64,000 bases of DNA, from assembly GCA_025642065.1 (NCBI GenBank), contig JAODUP010000021.1, forward strand, positions 1,148,501 to 1,212,500, read 5' to 3'. Shown here piece by piece: positions 1 through 13,100 of this stretch. The DNA is from Paralvinella palmiformis (Eukaryota > Annelida > Polychaeta > Terebellida > Alvinellidae). Both the position numbers and the translations under genes were made by a program. How positions within the stretch are numbered: the first letter of the stretch is position 1; every line of letters begins with the position of its first letter. The notes below the pieces were generated by a model that worked only from the letters and a program-made list of their open reading frames with translations, had not been told where the DNA came from and ran no database searches.

Positions 1-947
1 TACTGGTAACACGCTCGCTCTTCTGAACCTTCCTATCAGCAATGCTCGATGAGGCTTTCCGAGACATGGGGGATGGCGTCTACATACAATCCAGACAGAA
101 CGCTGACCCATTCAGCGTCGCACACTTCAGAGCTAAGACCAAGACCACCCGCAGATGACAGTGCACTGGTTACACACTCTGCTGAAGAGACGTTGAAAAT
201 AGTGGATGCTTTATCCGATGCGCCAAAGAAGTTCGGCCTGAAGATTAACATCAAGAAGATCGAGGTGTTGTGCCGACCCAACTCTACAAGAACCAGAGAG
301 GAGGATATCACGGTTGATGGAAACAAGCTGAAATCGGTTCTGGAATTCACCTACCTCGGAAGCACTGTATCAAGTAATGGATGCATTGACTATGAAATAC
401 AGAGGAGGATGGCCAAGGCTAGTGCATCTTTCGGCCGATTATGCCAGAGACTATGGAACAACCACCATGTATCCGTGCGGGTAAAAGGCAAGGTATACCT
501 TGTTGTGGCCTTATGTCCCACTGGGGACGAAGAGGATAAGTGAAGAAGATACCGTGCAATCGTGCTGTCCACCCTCCTATACGGAGCCGAGGCCTGGAGA
601 GTATACAGACGACAGGTGAACAAACTGCATGCATTCATGATGCGACATCTGCGTTTGATCATGAGGATAACCTGGATGGACAAAGTGACAAACAAGGAAA
701 TACTCGAACCGACAGGGCTTGCATCTATGGAATATCTTCTGATAAGAAAGAATATCCGGTGGATTGGACACCTGATGAGGATGTCACCAGAAGGCTACCA
801 AAGCAGGTTCTCTACTGTAAACTGTCTTCTGGTCACACCCGGTTTAAGGATACCATCAAGAGAAACCTGATGCCGAAAGGCATAAATACAGACTCATGGA
901 AATCACTCTCACAGCAGAGAGAAAAATGGAGAGCAAGAGTCAATTGA
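1..947 (+). pseudogene. LINE reverse transcriptase fragment (3' half of RT, decayed)
   Basis: A degenerate non-LTR retrotransposon RT reads through three frames. Near 155 is ADDSALVTHS, the remnant of the YADD active-site motif. It is followed by FGLKINIKKIEVL and by FTYLGSTVSSNG near 350, the RT thumb region typical of LINEs. After a frameshift near 545 come LLYGAEAW and the RWIGHLMRM region. After a second shift near 795, a stretch matching the usual C-terminal end (KQVLYCKLSSG, FKDTIKRNL) runs to a stop at 947. The 5' part lies outside the window. The frameshifts mean it is dead. Family recognition is from motif memory; the exact clade is uncertain. Confidence 0.8.
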
Positions 948-1017
948 TTGAAGGAGTATTTTTGGCATCGCGACCGGTAACTTGATGATGATTATTATGA
1001 TGATGACTCCCACCACA

Positions 1018-1019
1018 AC

Positions 1020-1070
<51 letters not shown>
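1018..1070. repeat. (ATT)n microsatellite
   Basis: An uninterrupted ATT tract lies just downstream of the LINE fragment. It may be the microsatellite tail that many LINEs end with, although about 70 bases separate the two. The open frames across it on both strands are homopolymer artefacts. Confidence 0.9.
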
Positions 1071-1071
<1 letters not shown>

Positions 1072-1483
1072 GTAATTGTTGTTTTTGTCGATGCCGTCGT
1101 CGTCTTCATCATCAGCATCTTCATCAATAAATCATTGTCTTGTACAAACTATACACCGTTTACCATCTTCATTAAACTGTCCTTTTCAGCAAACCAGAAC
1201 GATATACCAACTAGAAACCAGCCATTGGCCAACCGTCTACAATATGATCCAGATAAGAGTATCAGGAGACAGGGAGGAGTTAGACGGTCAATAGTCCAGG
1301 ATGCCAACAAAAGTAAATGGCAATTCGTCTGAGAATCGTATTTCTAATGTATGAAAAAAACCGGATCCATGCGGTGCTGTTTATTGGCAATCGGGACAGC
1401 TTATTAAATAATAATAATAACACTGTTGTCTATAAATAAGATTAAGGTTTTGATGGTAATCGCTTCGTTATTTTCATTCACAG

Positions 1484-1763
1484 AAGTTCTAAGTCGTCAG
1501 ATGGTAGAATCTCAATACGATAGTATCCGAGATCCGGACTTATATAACCCACAATACGTCACCGATATCCAGACAGTGAAGTCACCACACATGGACAGGT
1601 ACCAGTCGGGTCATCGACATCATCATCATCATCACCACCATCATCGTCATCCTCTGTCCGAACTCGAGCAGCAGTTAAGAGAGCTACTGTATCAGAGACA
1701 ACGTCTCCCGGACATTACAAGTCCAGAAGACGGGGAGGAACCAATCTATGATGAGGTTTTGAG
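1484..1763 (+). CDS. FGD-like gene, N-terminal exon with His tract and tyrosine motif
   Basis: The exon begins after TTTTCATTCACAG and ends at TTGAG|GTGACT, leaving two bases that complete a serine codon in the next exon (AG+C). The encoded segment is hydrophilic: several YDS/YNPQY tyrosines, a run of about ten histidines near 1615-1650, a leucine-rich stretch (LEQQLRELLYQRQRL) and an acidic PIYDEV motif at the end, which resembles an SH2-binding site once phosphorylated. No known domain. If there is no upstream exon, ATG 1453 would start it, with only ten extra residues. Confidence 0.55.
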
Positions 1764-3666
1764 GTGACTCCATCTCTTTTTATTTGGCTTTAATTATTTT
1801 TATCATCCAATCAGCACCTATGTATCATCGAAGCTGACACGGGATGCATGTTGCTGTTGTGATAATTCATATCACCACTAGGGTTATGTAGTTAGCTCCA
1901 TACATGGGGTCCATTCAATTCCGGAATTGGAATTGATGGTCAATTCCAATTCTAATTCCGGAATTGTAATTGATTATTTAAAAACAAATGGAATTGGAAT
2001 TGATAAATTTTGATAAAGTTTTCTACGTAAAAAAAATTAAATCCACAAATTAATTTACTATTTAATTTTTGAATTCGGAAATATATCTTCCATGACAATT
2101 CTACTTGGAATATAAACTACTCGGAGTAGGTATTCCAAGTAGGTACTCAGAGTAGGTACTCGGAGTACCTACTCATGGTAAAAAGTAGTAGGTAAAAAGA
2201 TTCGGTACAAAACGGAATTGGAATTGAATTTTTTTGAATTGGAATTGATTTGGATTTGATAAATTTAATGTGGAATTGACCAAATGGAATTGATCCCATG
2301 TCTGGTTAGCACTAGGGTTATATAGTTAGCACTAGGGTTATATAGTTAGCACTAGGGTCAAATAGTTAACACTAGGGTTATAGTTATAAGCTCTTAAACA
2401 GGGAAGTTTGAGAAAGTTAAATGAGTAATCTAGTTGAGTGACAACGTGAATTAAGCGGATTAAGTCCAAGTTATCCCATCTATTAACTCAGCTCATCCGA
2501 TCCTCGCTTGATCACAATCTCGGAAGTCACTAAGAGACCACCCGTGTTCAGAAATTATCTGGATCGCTAGCCAACGTGGTACCTTAAGTTAGATTCTACA
2601 ATAATGATTATTTTCATCAGCGACCAGGCAATACCGGACGTTCATCCAGAGACACTGTACTCCCTACAAGGTACAGCTAACACTCAGGATCCAGAACCCG
2701 TTTATGAAAATCCGGAAGATCTACATCCGGATTTCATATACAGTAATGATAACTCTACCAGGAGCACGGATGAGGAAGACTGGAGCGAGGATGAATTTTC
2801 GGAATTTGATGAGCAGGTAGAAGTTTATTTGTTGACCGCTTGTCTAAATGTTGTTTGTTGATTTCTTGGATAAACAATTTACTTGTTGACATGTTGACTA
2901 TAGATTGTACTCGTTGACTGGATAGTAGACTCATTAAGTTATTGGCTAATTGATTTCGTATATCAGTGGTGTACTTGTTGGTTGAATAGTGCAGTTGTTG
3001 GCTAAAACTGTACTTGTTGATTCGTTAACTGAATAATATACTTGTTGACCTAATAACTGAATGATGTATTTGGTGACGTGTGGACTAAATAGTTTACTTG
3101 TTGACATTTTAACCTTTTACTGTCCTATATCTATATATCTAAATGCAGCAAAGATCTCAACCAGTTGTGTCCTGTTTGTCAGATATATTACTTCATTAGA
3201 GATATTTTATTGTCAAAAATAAATCACAGACTAAAATATAAGATTTCATCACCTTATTGCTGAATATGAAATATAAAATAAAATTAATTTTCTTCAACCT
3301 AACAAATAATTTATTTTGTCAAATCTCGGAGATTGTGAATAACTTTCAGTCCAACAGGGATGATGATGATGATGATGATGATGGTGATGATGATGGTGGG
3401 GGATATTTGTCCTGTTTGTCTTCAACAGGGGACTTCTTTGTCTTCAACAGAGATGCTTGTTAAACGAAAGCAGGTTCTTGATGAAATTGTATCCACCGAG
3501 ATAGATTATGTTAATAAGTTGTTATGTTTGTTTAAGGTTTGTATGGGGGGGGGGAAATATGTGAACCTACTCTCTGTGTCTCTATCTGTCTGTCTATCTA
3601 TCTATTTATTTATTTAGCTATCTATCTATCTATCTATCTATCTATCTGTCTATCTATCTATCTTCT

Positions 3667-3702
<36 letters not shown>

Positions 3703-6700
3703 TTTCAGGGTTATGATGTGATCTATTACAGATAAGTTTACGTATAGAAGGTGCTAATCAAGTGAGGCAGATGTTCCCTGATAATGTTCTCAGTATGATG
3801 TTCCCAAGTATAGAGACTTTATATCGTCTACATGCTGAACATATACTACCAGCATTTAGACATAGACAGATATACTGGTAGGTGATATGAGTGAGTGAGT
3901 GAGTGAATGAATGAATGAGTGATTTAATGAGTGACTGAGTAAGTGACTTAGTACTACTTCTACTACTACTACTACCATCTTAATCATTGTTACTACTACT
4001 ACTGCTACACTTAGTTATACTACTACTACTACTACTACTAGTAGTAGTAGTAGTTGTTGTTGCGTATGAATAACCGTCATTGATCGTTGTCATACACTGT
4101 TAATGTTGTTCTATATGTTAATGTTATTTTGTAATTGTTAACGTCGTTTGTTAGGTTTTATCCTTTTGTTATTTTCTGTTGTTTATCCGTAATAACAAAC
4201 CTTATCTATTTTTGTACAATGTTATATGTTAGTTATTGTCGATCAAAATGAACTATTCTTACCTGTTATTGTTATTGTTGTTGTTATTGTTGTTGACATT
4301 GTAAACTCTCTCCTGTTATTTAGCTATTCTTTGTATGGATTATTCTACATTACTAATTGTTGTTGTTGTTGCTGTTTATACAGTTCTTGTTGTTGTATTT
4401 CACCGTTGTTGTTTACCCGTTGTTCACCAGGAACGACCAGCCTTACCTGTACGACATAATGGCCAAGTATGTACCATTCCTCTCAGTGTACAAGATGTAC
4501 ACCAGCCAGTACGGCGAGGCCAACGCACTTATCGTCAACTACAGGAAGAATAGCAGGGAATTCCGAAAACTTCTAAACAACATTGAGGCAAGTGTGGCAC
4601 ATCAAATATTAATTCCAAACGCTCTACCAATTTGGGACAGATCCAGAATTTCCACACCCGAGATGTTTATGTGTTGTGATCTGATGACAATGTCGGGCGG
4701 GGGGGGGGGGGTTGGTTCGGGGAATGGGGATATTAATGGAATTTAATTCATGTTGAGATTTGCCAAACAGATGAGGGGTGAATATTTTATCTGGATTTAA
4801 TAGGGGAATAAAAGCAGGGATTTATGTTTCCAAAATACCCTTCAGTCGCGATTTACTTAAATTTCAGAAACGAAAGGAAAATATTACCGTTAGAGAATAT
4901 TTATTTCAATAACATTCTTATTCGGGACTTGGATGTAATGCGGTTTTGGGGAAGTTATTCGTACCAAACCACTTCTTGTCTCTGCCGCTTGAATAATATT
5001 CACAGCGCATGCGCAATAATCAGCAACACCACCTGGTAATCCGATGTCGATACTAGTGGGTTTATACAATAACATAGAGGAGCAGCATATTGTAGAGTTA
5101 ATTAATTAAATTTTCTTAGGAAATGCTCATCCTGTTCAAAAAAGTTTGACATATCAGTGAAACGTAGAATCTGCGTAAATTCAAAAGCTATGACGTTGTA
5201 AGCCGGAAAATAATAACAGTGGATGGTTTAATCATTCAAAAATAAAAGCCTTGAAGGAGATAATTCATGCACTTTCATTCGATAGGTGACTATTAGCAGT
5301 AAACTAATCCTCACAAACATTTGCACGATATCACTGTTGTTCTTACGTAACTTATCTATCTTCGTTTCATGTGTCCCATCTTTTAGTTTGGCCACCGAAG
5401 TTGCCGACTGACGCTAGAAAACATGTTAATGGAGCCGGTTCAGCGATTTGCACGCTACAGACTATTGTTACAAGGTATCTACTATGATACGGTTTACTGT
5501 TGTATTTTTCTGAAAACTTAGGATAAACTGAATAACATGAAAATTATAGTAAAATGAAATGAATGGAACGTTGTTTATTTTTATATTGAATATTTTGACC
5601 GTTTTATTTTCATGATGATTTCATGCAATCTAGAAATTGGCATAACTCTGTCAATGTATATCCTAAATAACCATAAATGGTATCTTTATCCATGTTTTAG
5701 TGGTATGTATTTCATTGGAGCGACTAATTATATTGTAATATAGGGTTGCTCTACCCCTTTAAGTGACGGATTATCATTGAAAATCAGATAGGTGTACCCC
5801 TACCCCGAATACCAAAAATTGGGAAATAACAATGTTTGAGAAGGACTCCTCAAAGTAATATCTTTAAACACGCATTACATGTCTCTACAGATGTTTTCTA
5901 TTTCATGTGACAAATAGTTCTGCTGAAAGAGTGCCAAAAAGCAGCATTGTCATATTATTATCATGCCTCCTAGTCCTGAAAAAACTTAATTTATTATCAT
6001 CAGGTATTTCTGTGGAAGTAAGGACGCATTCTTGGGTTCTGGCATCAAGTACAAATTGTATGATGCTGACATTTTGTGTTAAAAACCTAACAGGATCAAT
6101 AAGTCTGTGTCATCACACTGTGTGATTTACTGGTGGCTTCAACTGCTGCTTTGGCAATTAGTAGATATGCATCAACACTTGCACACATCACCTGATTGCC
6201 ACACTGCTCTAGTCTCTCCACTAGCATGTCAATGAATATCTTCTTATTCTCTTTGTTTGTGAAGAACTTCTTCTTTACGCAAAGAGCCATCGACCCAGTG
6301 AATGACACTTTCCTTCCTTAATTTCTCTCACCTCTCCTTCTATATGTGACTTTTTTGTTGAGGGTCAATCTCCGTAGCCATCGAATACTACAACAGACTG
6401 TCCATACCCCTTGGTGTAGTTTACGTAGCAATTCAGGATTCCATCGTACATATCTATCCCAATTATGACGGTATATGTTAGAGCAGGGCGTCACCATCAA
6501 GTACGTATCACACCTCACCATTTGGCCCATTGGTATCTGGAAATGACAGTTCTTAAATTGTTGTCGCCAAAACATGCTTGTTAGCCACCAATAACAAAGG
6601 TCTAGATTCAAATAATGCGACAAAGTAATGTCTCTGCATGAGTTCCAGCAATCACAAGTCTCTGGAAGAGCAGTTGCGGGCCGATGTTAATGTCACCATC

Positions 6701-9700
6701 AGCGGTCTTCATTGTAAACTTGGTATCCATCGTTATCCAGAATTTTGTCACCAACAATCTTGGCAGCATTGAAGTTGACATTGGGCTTTGCGACTATTCA
6801 AGTTGCAATGCTGTGCTAGGAATTTTCACCGGCTTCAAATGGGATCCCTTCATTTAGGAATGCCACCATCACTCTGATATCAGTGAGATCCTTGCTTTAG
6901 TGAGAATGTGTGAGGTCCTTATGTTGGTCACTGGTTGTGTAGCTCACACCTGTGAGCTCTTGAAGCGCATTGCTTACCTCCACAGAAAAAGGACTGGATA
7001 GCACCCAGACCAAGCGTTGCGTCTTCGTCATAGTCTGTCCTCTAGATAGCTGACCTGATGTTTTCAAACTCCTCATGAGTACTTGCTCGGTTACAAGATT
7101 AGTTGAAATACGAAATTGACATTGGGAGGGGTTTACTAAGTCAGGTAGTATTTTTGCAGACTCAGACATAGTCGGAGGGGGAGAGGTAGATAAGCACAAC
7201 ATGCACATATATCACTTGAACTAGAAAACATTGAGTCCTTCTCAAACATTGTTATTTGCCCATTTTTGGTAGAAAAGCTATTGAACTTCGGGGTAGGGGT
7301 ACACCAATTTCTCCCACATATAACCACCCTGGCTTTCTAAAAATGCTCTTAACTGAAGGGTAGATATTGAAAACATGGATAAAGACACTAAGGTTGCTAT
7401 TACAGGTTAACAAATGGTAAAGTTATGCTTATTTCTGATTTTCACTGACGACACGTTGCTTAAAAGGGTAGGCCAAGCCTATATTACCATATAAGGGGTC
7501 GCCTCAGATGTCTAAAATATGCCTCTAACGAAAGATAGACCACCAAAACATGGATAAAGATACCATTTATGCTCATTTAGGATATACATTGACGGAGTTA
7601 TGCCAATTTCTAGATTGCACGAAATCGTCACGAAAATAAAATGGTCAAAATATTCAAGATAATAATAAATAACGTTTCACTCATTTAATTTTACTATACT
7701 TTTCGTATGTTATTCAGTAGATCCTAAGTTTTCAGAAAAATTCAACTTCAGTCAAAATATGATAAAAAAGGGTGTAGTGTAACCCGTTCATTTAGAATAT
7801 ACCGAACCCGAATCCTTCATAGAATGAGTGTTTCATCCAACCAGGCAACTAGCGAGGTTTTCTCCACCGAATATATCGTCTATTGTAAATTCTAAGTCGT
7901 TTTGAACGAAGTCCCAGTGATGAATCATTAAATTGTCTCCATCATTTTTGAGGTTGCCAGCCTCGTAAAATAACTGCCATTTCGGCTATTATTACAGTTG
8001 TTAGTTATTCGTGCCAATTGTCTCGTTGATGCTTTTCCAAACCACTGGAGTTTTTCTAACCGATGTTGCTGTTTTTAATCAATTCGGTTGAAAGACAAGT
8101 AACTAAGCAATTTTTATTGTAGCTGTGCGTCATAATTATGGTTCTAGAATATCACCAAAATACCACCACCTTCATTGTTTCCGCTAGAAATAAATGTCAT
8201 GTACATATAACACGTATTTATATAACTGTGTGTGTGTGTTATGGTTTAGATGCGTATTTATTATATATCGCGAAGAGAATGAGACATTATTCTTTTTGTA
8301 ACATGATAATCTTTGTAAGAGAATAATTAAACTTTAAATATCTTTGGCGCTGGAGTATATTTATCAATAAACTTTGTTGTTGTTATTATTAATATTATGA
8401 TAAATGTTGTTATTTCATTGCTGGATATACACATCTCCTGATATTTCCACTTTCAGCTTATATTTGTACCTTGAATATTGAAGAAGAAGAGAGAAATACG
8501 TTATCTAGTTAGTGAGACAAACACACACGCGTTGGCTTCGGCCAGATTACCTTATATCTCTGTGGAGTACTGTCTCGACCGTATTTCCCAGGAGTGATCA
8601 ATGCTGAAGCTAAACACGTCAATTAACCTATCCTTTAGTCACATTAGACACATTTATGTTCGATCGCTACTAAAAGCACATATATTTCATCAGCATTGAA
8701 GTCTCTCTGAGGTTGTATTGAAGTTTTATTAAACTCTTTTGTTAAACGCCAGATTATTTATTTATTTATTTGTTTATCTATGTTACAGAAGTGGTAGAAC
8801 ACATAGACAAAGACATCAAGGAATGTCAGGATATCCTCAAGGAAAAGGTAGATCTAGTAAATAAATATATTATCCTTAGTCGTCTCTGTGTGGTAGTATC
8901 TGTGTACAATTTTCGCTTCGCACAATATCCCATTCGTTGTGAATTCTGCATCCGTCGCTTATTCAGGATCTATATGGAGATTTTTCGAAGATCCAGGCAA
9001 GATTTGATGACACTCTGTCTATCCTGGTACCTAACACACGACTGTTAAAAGAAGGTCCAGCCACCGAGATCATTAGCAGAAACTATCTCAACAAAAAATA
9101 CAGATATCTATTTTTGGTAAGGATATATTTTCAAGGTAATTAATTCCTCGGCTCACAACACTGGCTGGTTTTGTTGTTCCTGGTAAGGGGAGGAGGTTGG
9201 ACACGCCAAATTTCTTGTTTCTTTCGGTTAGGTAAGGTGGGACATGATTGTATGCATGTATGCATATATGTCACAGTTAATCTGTATAATTAGGTAATAT
9301 GTAAATTACATGAAATAATATGTAAATTACCTGAAATTACCTGAAAATGTCAGGTAATATACATATTACCTGATTATAGATATTAACTATGACCGATATT
9401 CATACATTGAGTGCACTGCAATAGCAACCTGGTTAGAGCATTGCGCTGTAAACTTGTAGGTTGTGTGTTCGAATCCGACTCCTAGTTGTTCCTGTGGAAT
9501 TATTCCCTACGATATTACCCCACAGCCGCATGACCCAGATGTGACCATTATCAAGGCTAAACAGACCACTCAGTCACATACACATATAACAATATACAGG
9601 ACACACACACATACATACATATACACACACACACACATGTGCGTACCAGAGAGGGTAGAGAGAAAACAACTTAACAAATGCCCAATTTAAAATAATAATA

Positions 9701-10117
9701 ATAATTATTATTATTATTATTGCTATTATTATATACTTACTATAGAAGAGTACGTGGTAATGTGACACGTGTGGCTATCTGTATGTTTTTGTTATCAGTA
9801 AAAACTCTCTTTGTTGCGGGGGGGGGGTTATCCCTTACTTTCTGATTAACGAGTGCGTATAGGTCAACTACCACTTATAGTGAAGAGTCAAAGCACAAGT
9901 ACACTTCTGTGGAGACAAAACGGATATCTATGCGAATCATCTACGAGTGCAGTGTTCTAACAATTATCAACATTAACGTCACATGTCAACAATATATTGA
10001 AAATAGATTCCCATCCAGATTGAAAACGCTTTAATAAGATTGAAAAATGTACAATGAAACCCACAAAGCATTGTCTCTAAAGTTATAATTGGTGGATGTA
10101 CTATATATATTAATATC

Positions 10118-10155
<38 letters not shown>

Positions 10156-13100
10156 ATCCAGGAGTAATAACTTTAGACACAAGTGCCTGTGATGATACCC
10201 GGATATATCACACAAAGCAGATAATAAGACAGTCTGAGAACAAGCTGAGATATTTACTATAATTATATTTAGTTTTCAGAACTTCTACTTGTTTGTTCAA
10301 AGAAACTCACAGGAACGTTTGGCATCCGTCTTACGGTGGACATAAACCAGATCAAGGTCAGTTCACTAACGGTTCAGCACTGGGGGGGGGGGGGAGATTA
10401 CGAGTGACCTATGTTTAGTTATTGTTTTTTTATAGATCCATGTACGGAATATGTGTCATTTTGTTATTTGCTTTAAGCAATACCATAGGACATTATGTGC
10501 CAGAATAGATGCTTTAATTCATCAAATCACCATTCCGAATGATAATTATTTACGTTTCCAGTTTGGGGTGTTTATTTTATTTTTGTGTGCAAATCGTCAT
10601 CTCTCACAAATGGCTCACAAATGTCTGTCTTCATTCTTCATCTTCAGAAATCGGGTAAACAAAAACCAGAATGTATATTGCGGGGGGAGGGGGTTCTTTA
10701 CCAAGTACCAAATAAACTTAGGCTGACACACAGCCAACAAACAAATACCTTACCGCAGACATTCAAGAACTAGAAAAGACTACATGGGTCGTAGTCGAAA
10801 TACATTACCGGAAAGCGTTTATTGCTGGCTCGGCCCGGTACAGGTACCAAAGATAATTCTCCGTTACAAACCTATTACAAAATAATTAGCTCCGTTCTGG
10901 AGAATGGATGTATGTGACTAGCCATACATCACAACATTTTTTACAATAAAATGGTTACAATATGTTTAGGGAACTACTGAAAGCATAAGTAAAAAACACC
11001 CGGAAAGGCTTTACCATAAGTGACGTCATCTTCGGAAACGAACATTACGTAGTGCCACAGCTTTGTTTACAAACGTCTTGACCAGTTTACAGACAAAATG
11101 TCAGATTCCGATGAAAGTTTTGACATTCTCAGGGATATTAAGCTGTACAACTTGCCTGGTAAAGTACAAAATACGAAAATTAAATCATAAAAAGTTATGA
11201 TTATTGAACTAGGAAAAAGATGCCAGGAAATGGCTAGAATCGAGGATTTTGTGTCTTTCAATTAAGAGCTTCTGTGTGACCTCGCCCAATTTTTTTGGTC
11301 TCACTTAATTAAAAATGACGCCCATGAAAGTCATTTAAAATAAAGTGATATTTGTCGGTACACGGGAGCCCGGTGGATGCATGGGGCTCTCCCATATGTG
11401 GCCTATACAGGGATGTGCCGCCCTTGGTGGAACACATCCTATTTTAACAGTTTAGTAGAGTCTACAATACGCAGCCATAAGAAACTTTGAGTAGGCCTAA
11501 CTAAAATAAACATTTTGTGCGTGTAAGTGACATTTTACTTTATTCACGAATACGTGAACTTGTGAATGTCCTATAGTTTGCTCCCAATATTACCTTATTA
11601 TCGCTCATACATACCCTTTTTCTATTCTTTTTTATCAAACTGCTGATTTGTTTGGGCTTAGCATTACCCAGTTTGTCAAATATGGTTGGAATGGCATCTT
11701 CTCTGAGCCTGACATTCTTTATGTCATATCCAACTGATCGTGCCATAGACGGGGAAATAACGAACATACATACTTTCCTCGAAGTAGTAAGTTGGAAAGT
11801 TGGCTTCCACTGCACTCTCTTCATGTTTTGCAGCCAATCGCGCAAACGAGTCTTGTTTTATGTGGATTAATGCATACTCCATCCACTGGCAGATCCATTT
11901 ACACAATTATATACAGCACGATACACCATTTTATATGTTTAATAAAGACAATATGAACACGTAACACAGGTTAAACAAGGCCACATGAAGTGTTTACGTC
12001 TTTGTTTGTCAATCATGACGTCACATTCCGAGTTTCTCGATTAAAGCTGTGGGATGTGAGATGTTAGCAAAGCAAGTCTTAAAACCACTGTAACTTTATT
12101 TCTAGGAAAAAATAAATTATAACCCCGACTGAAACTGACATTTTGACTAATTTAGGAAACCTTTTCCTGTGGCCTTTAAATGCAATATATCATTTGGCGA
12201 CATAATAAGTAGTAGTAGTACTGCGAATTTGTCATTCTTAAATAACCACACATTGAGTATTGTGTAATGTGTGTCTGATAGCATTATTATTTAACAGACA
12301 TTTTACATAGTATAAAATGAAGTTTAATAGTGATTTGTCTGTTAAATAATAATTTAGCAAGTAAAATATTTTGACAATTCTCGCAAGAGGCAAAACTTTC
12401 TGGAGCATGCTTTCAAACGATATTCCCCCAATACTCGACATGAGAAACCGAATGGTTGGTGCAAGACACACTGTGTTGAAAGACATTCTTGTTTACAAAC
12501 ATTTGGTGAGCTTTATGAATATATGGTTCAATATTTGAGGGTACTGAAGTTCCTAATGCCAAGGATTTCAAGGTTCAGTGTAATAGTGTAACACCTCTTC
12601 TTTATTACAAGAGACCAATTGGAATTCCTTTATTGATATCTTACTGCAACAGTTGCAGAACCATTTCTTTGCAGATTTCTGCTGGCCAGTGAGTGGTTTG
12701 CTGAGTCTAAAACTATCTTTAACTGTCAAACTAAGGATGCCTCCCCCAAAACAATTTGAATCATGGTATGACGATCTGCTAACTCCTACGTCATTAGATA
12801 ATGAGGTATCCAACAGGTTCAATATGTAGTCCAGGCAGTCTGACAAGGCCGAGTTACCTGATAGTTTGATGAAATCCTTAGTATCTGCCCATCCAGATTC
12901 CTTTCCGAACATTATAATTTTATTGATATTAGGATGTACTCTGCTTGCGCATATACGGAACCAGAGCGTAGTTTATCTGTGTTGAGGGTAATTAAAAGCC
13001 ACCCAGGAGCCGGATGGCTGACACATGGTTGTCTGCTTTAACATTAATGAAAATACATTACAGTAAACAAATTGCAGATAGGTTCATTAAAGAACACTCT

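Noticed and set aside
12568..12912. 114-codon minus-strand frame
   Set aside because: Lies over the plus-strand hAT remnant, whose motifs are recognisable; the minus frame has none.
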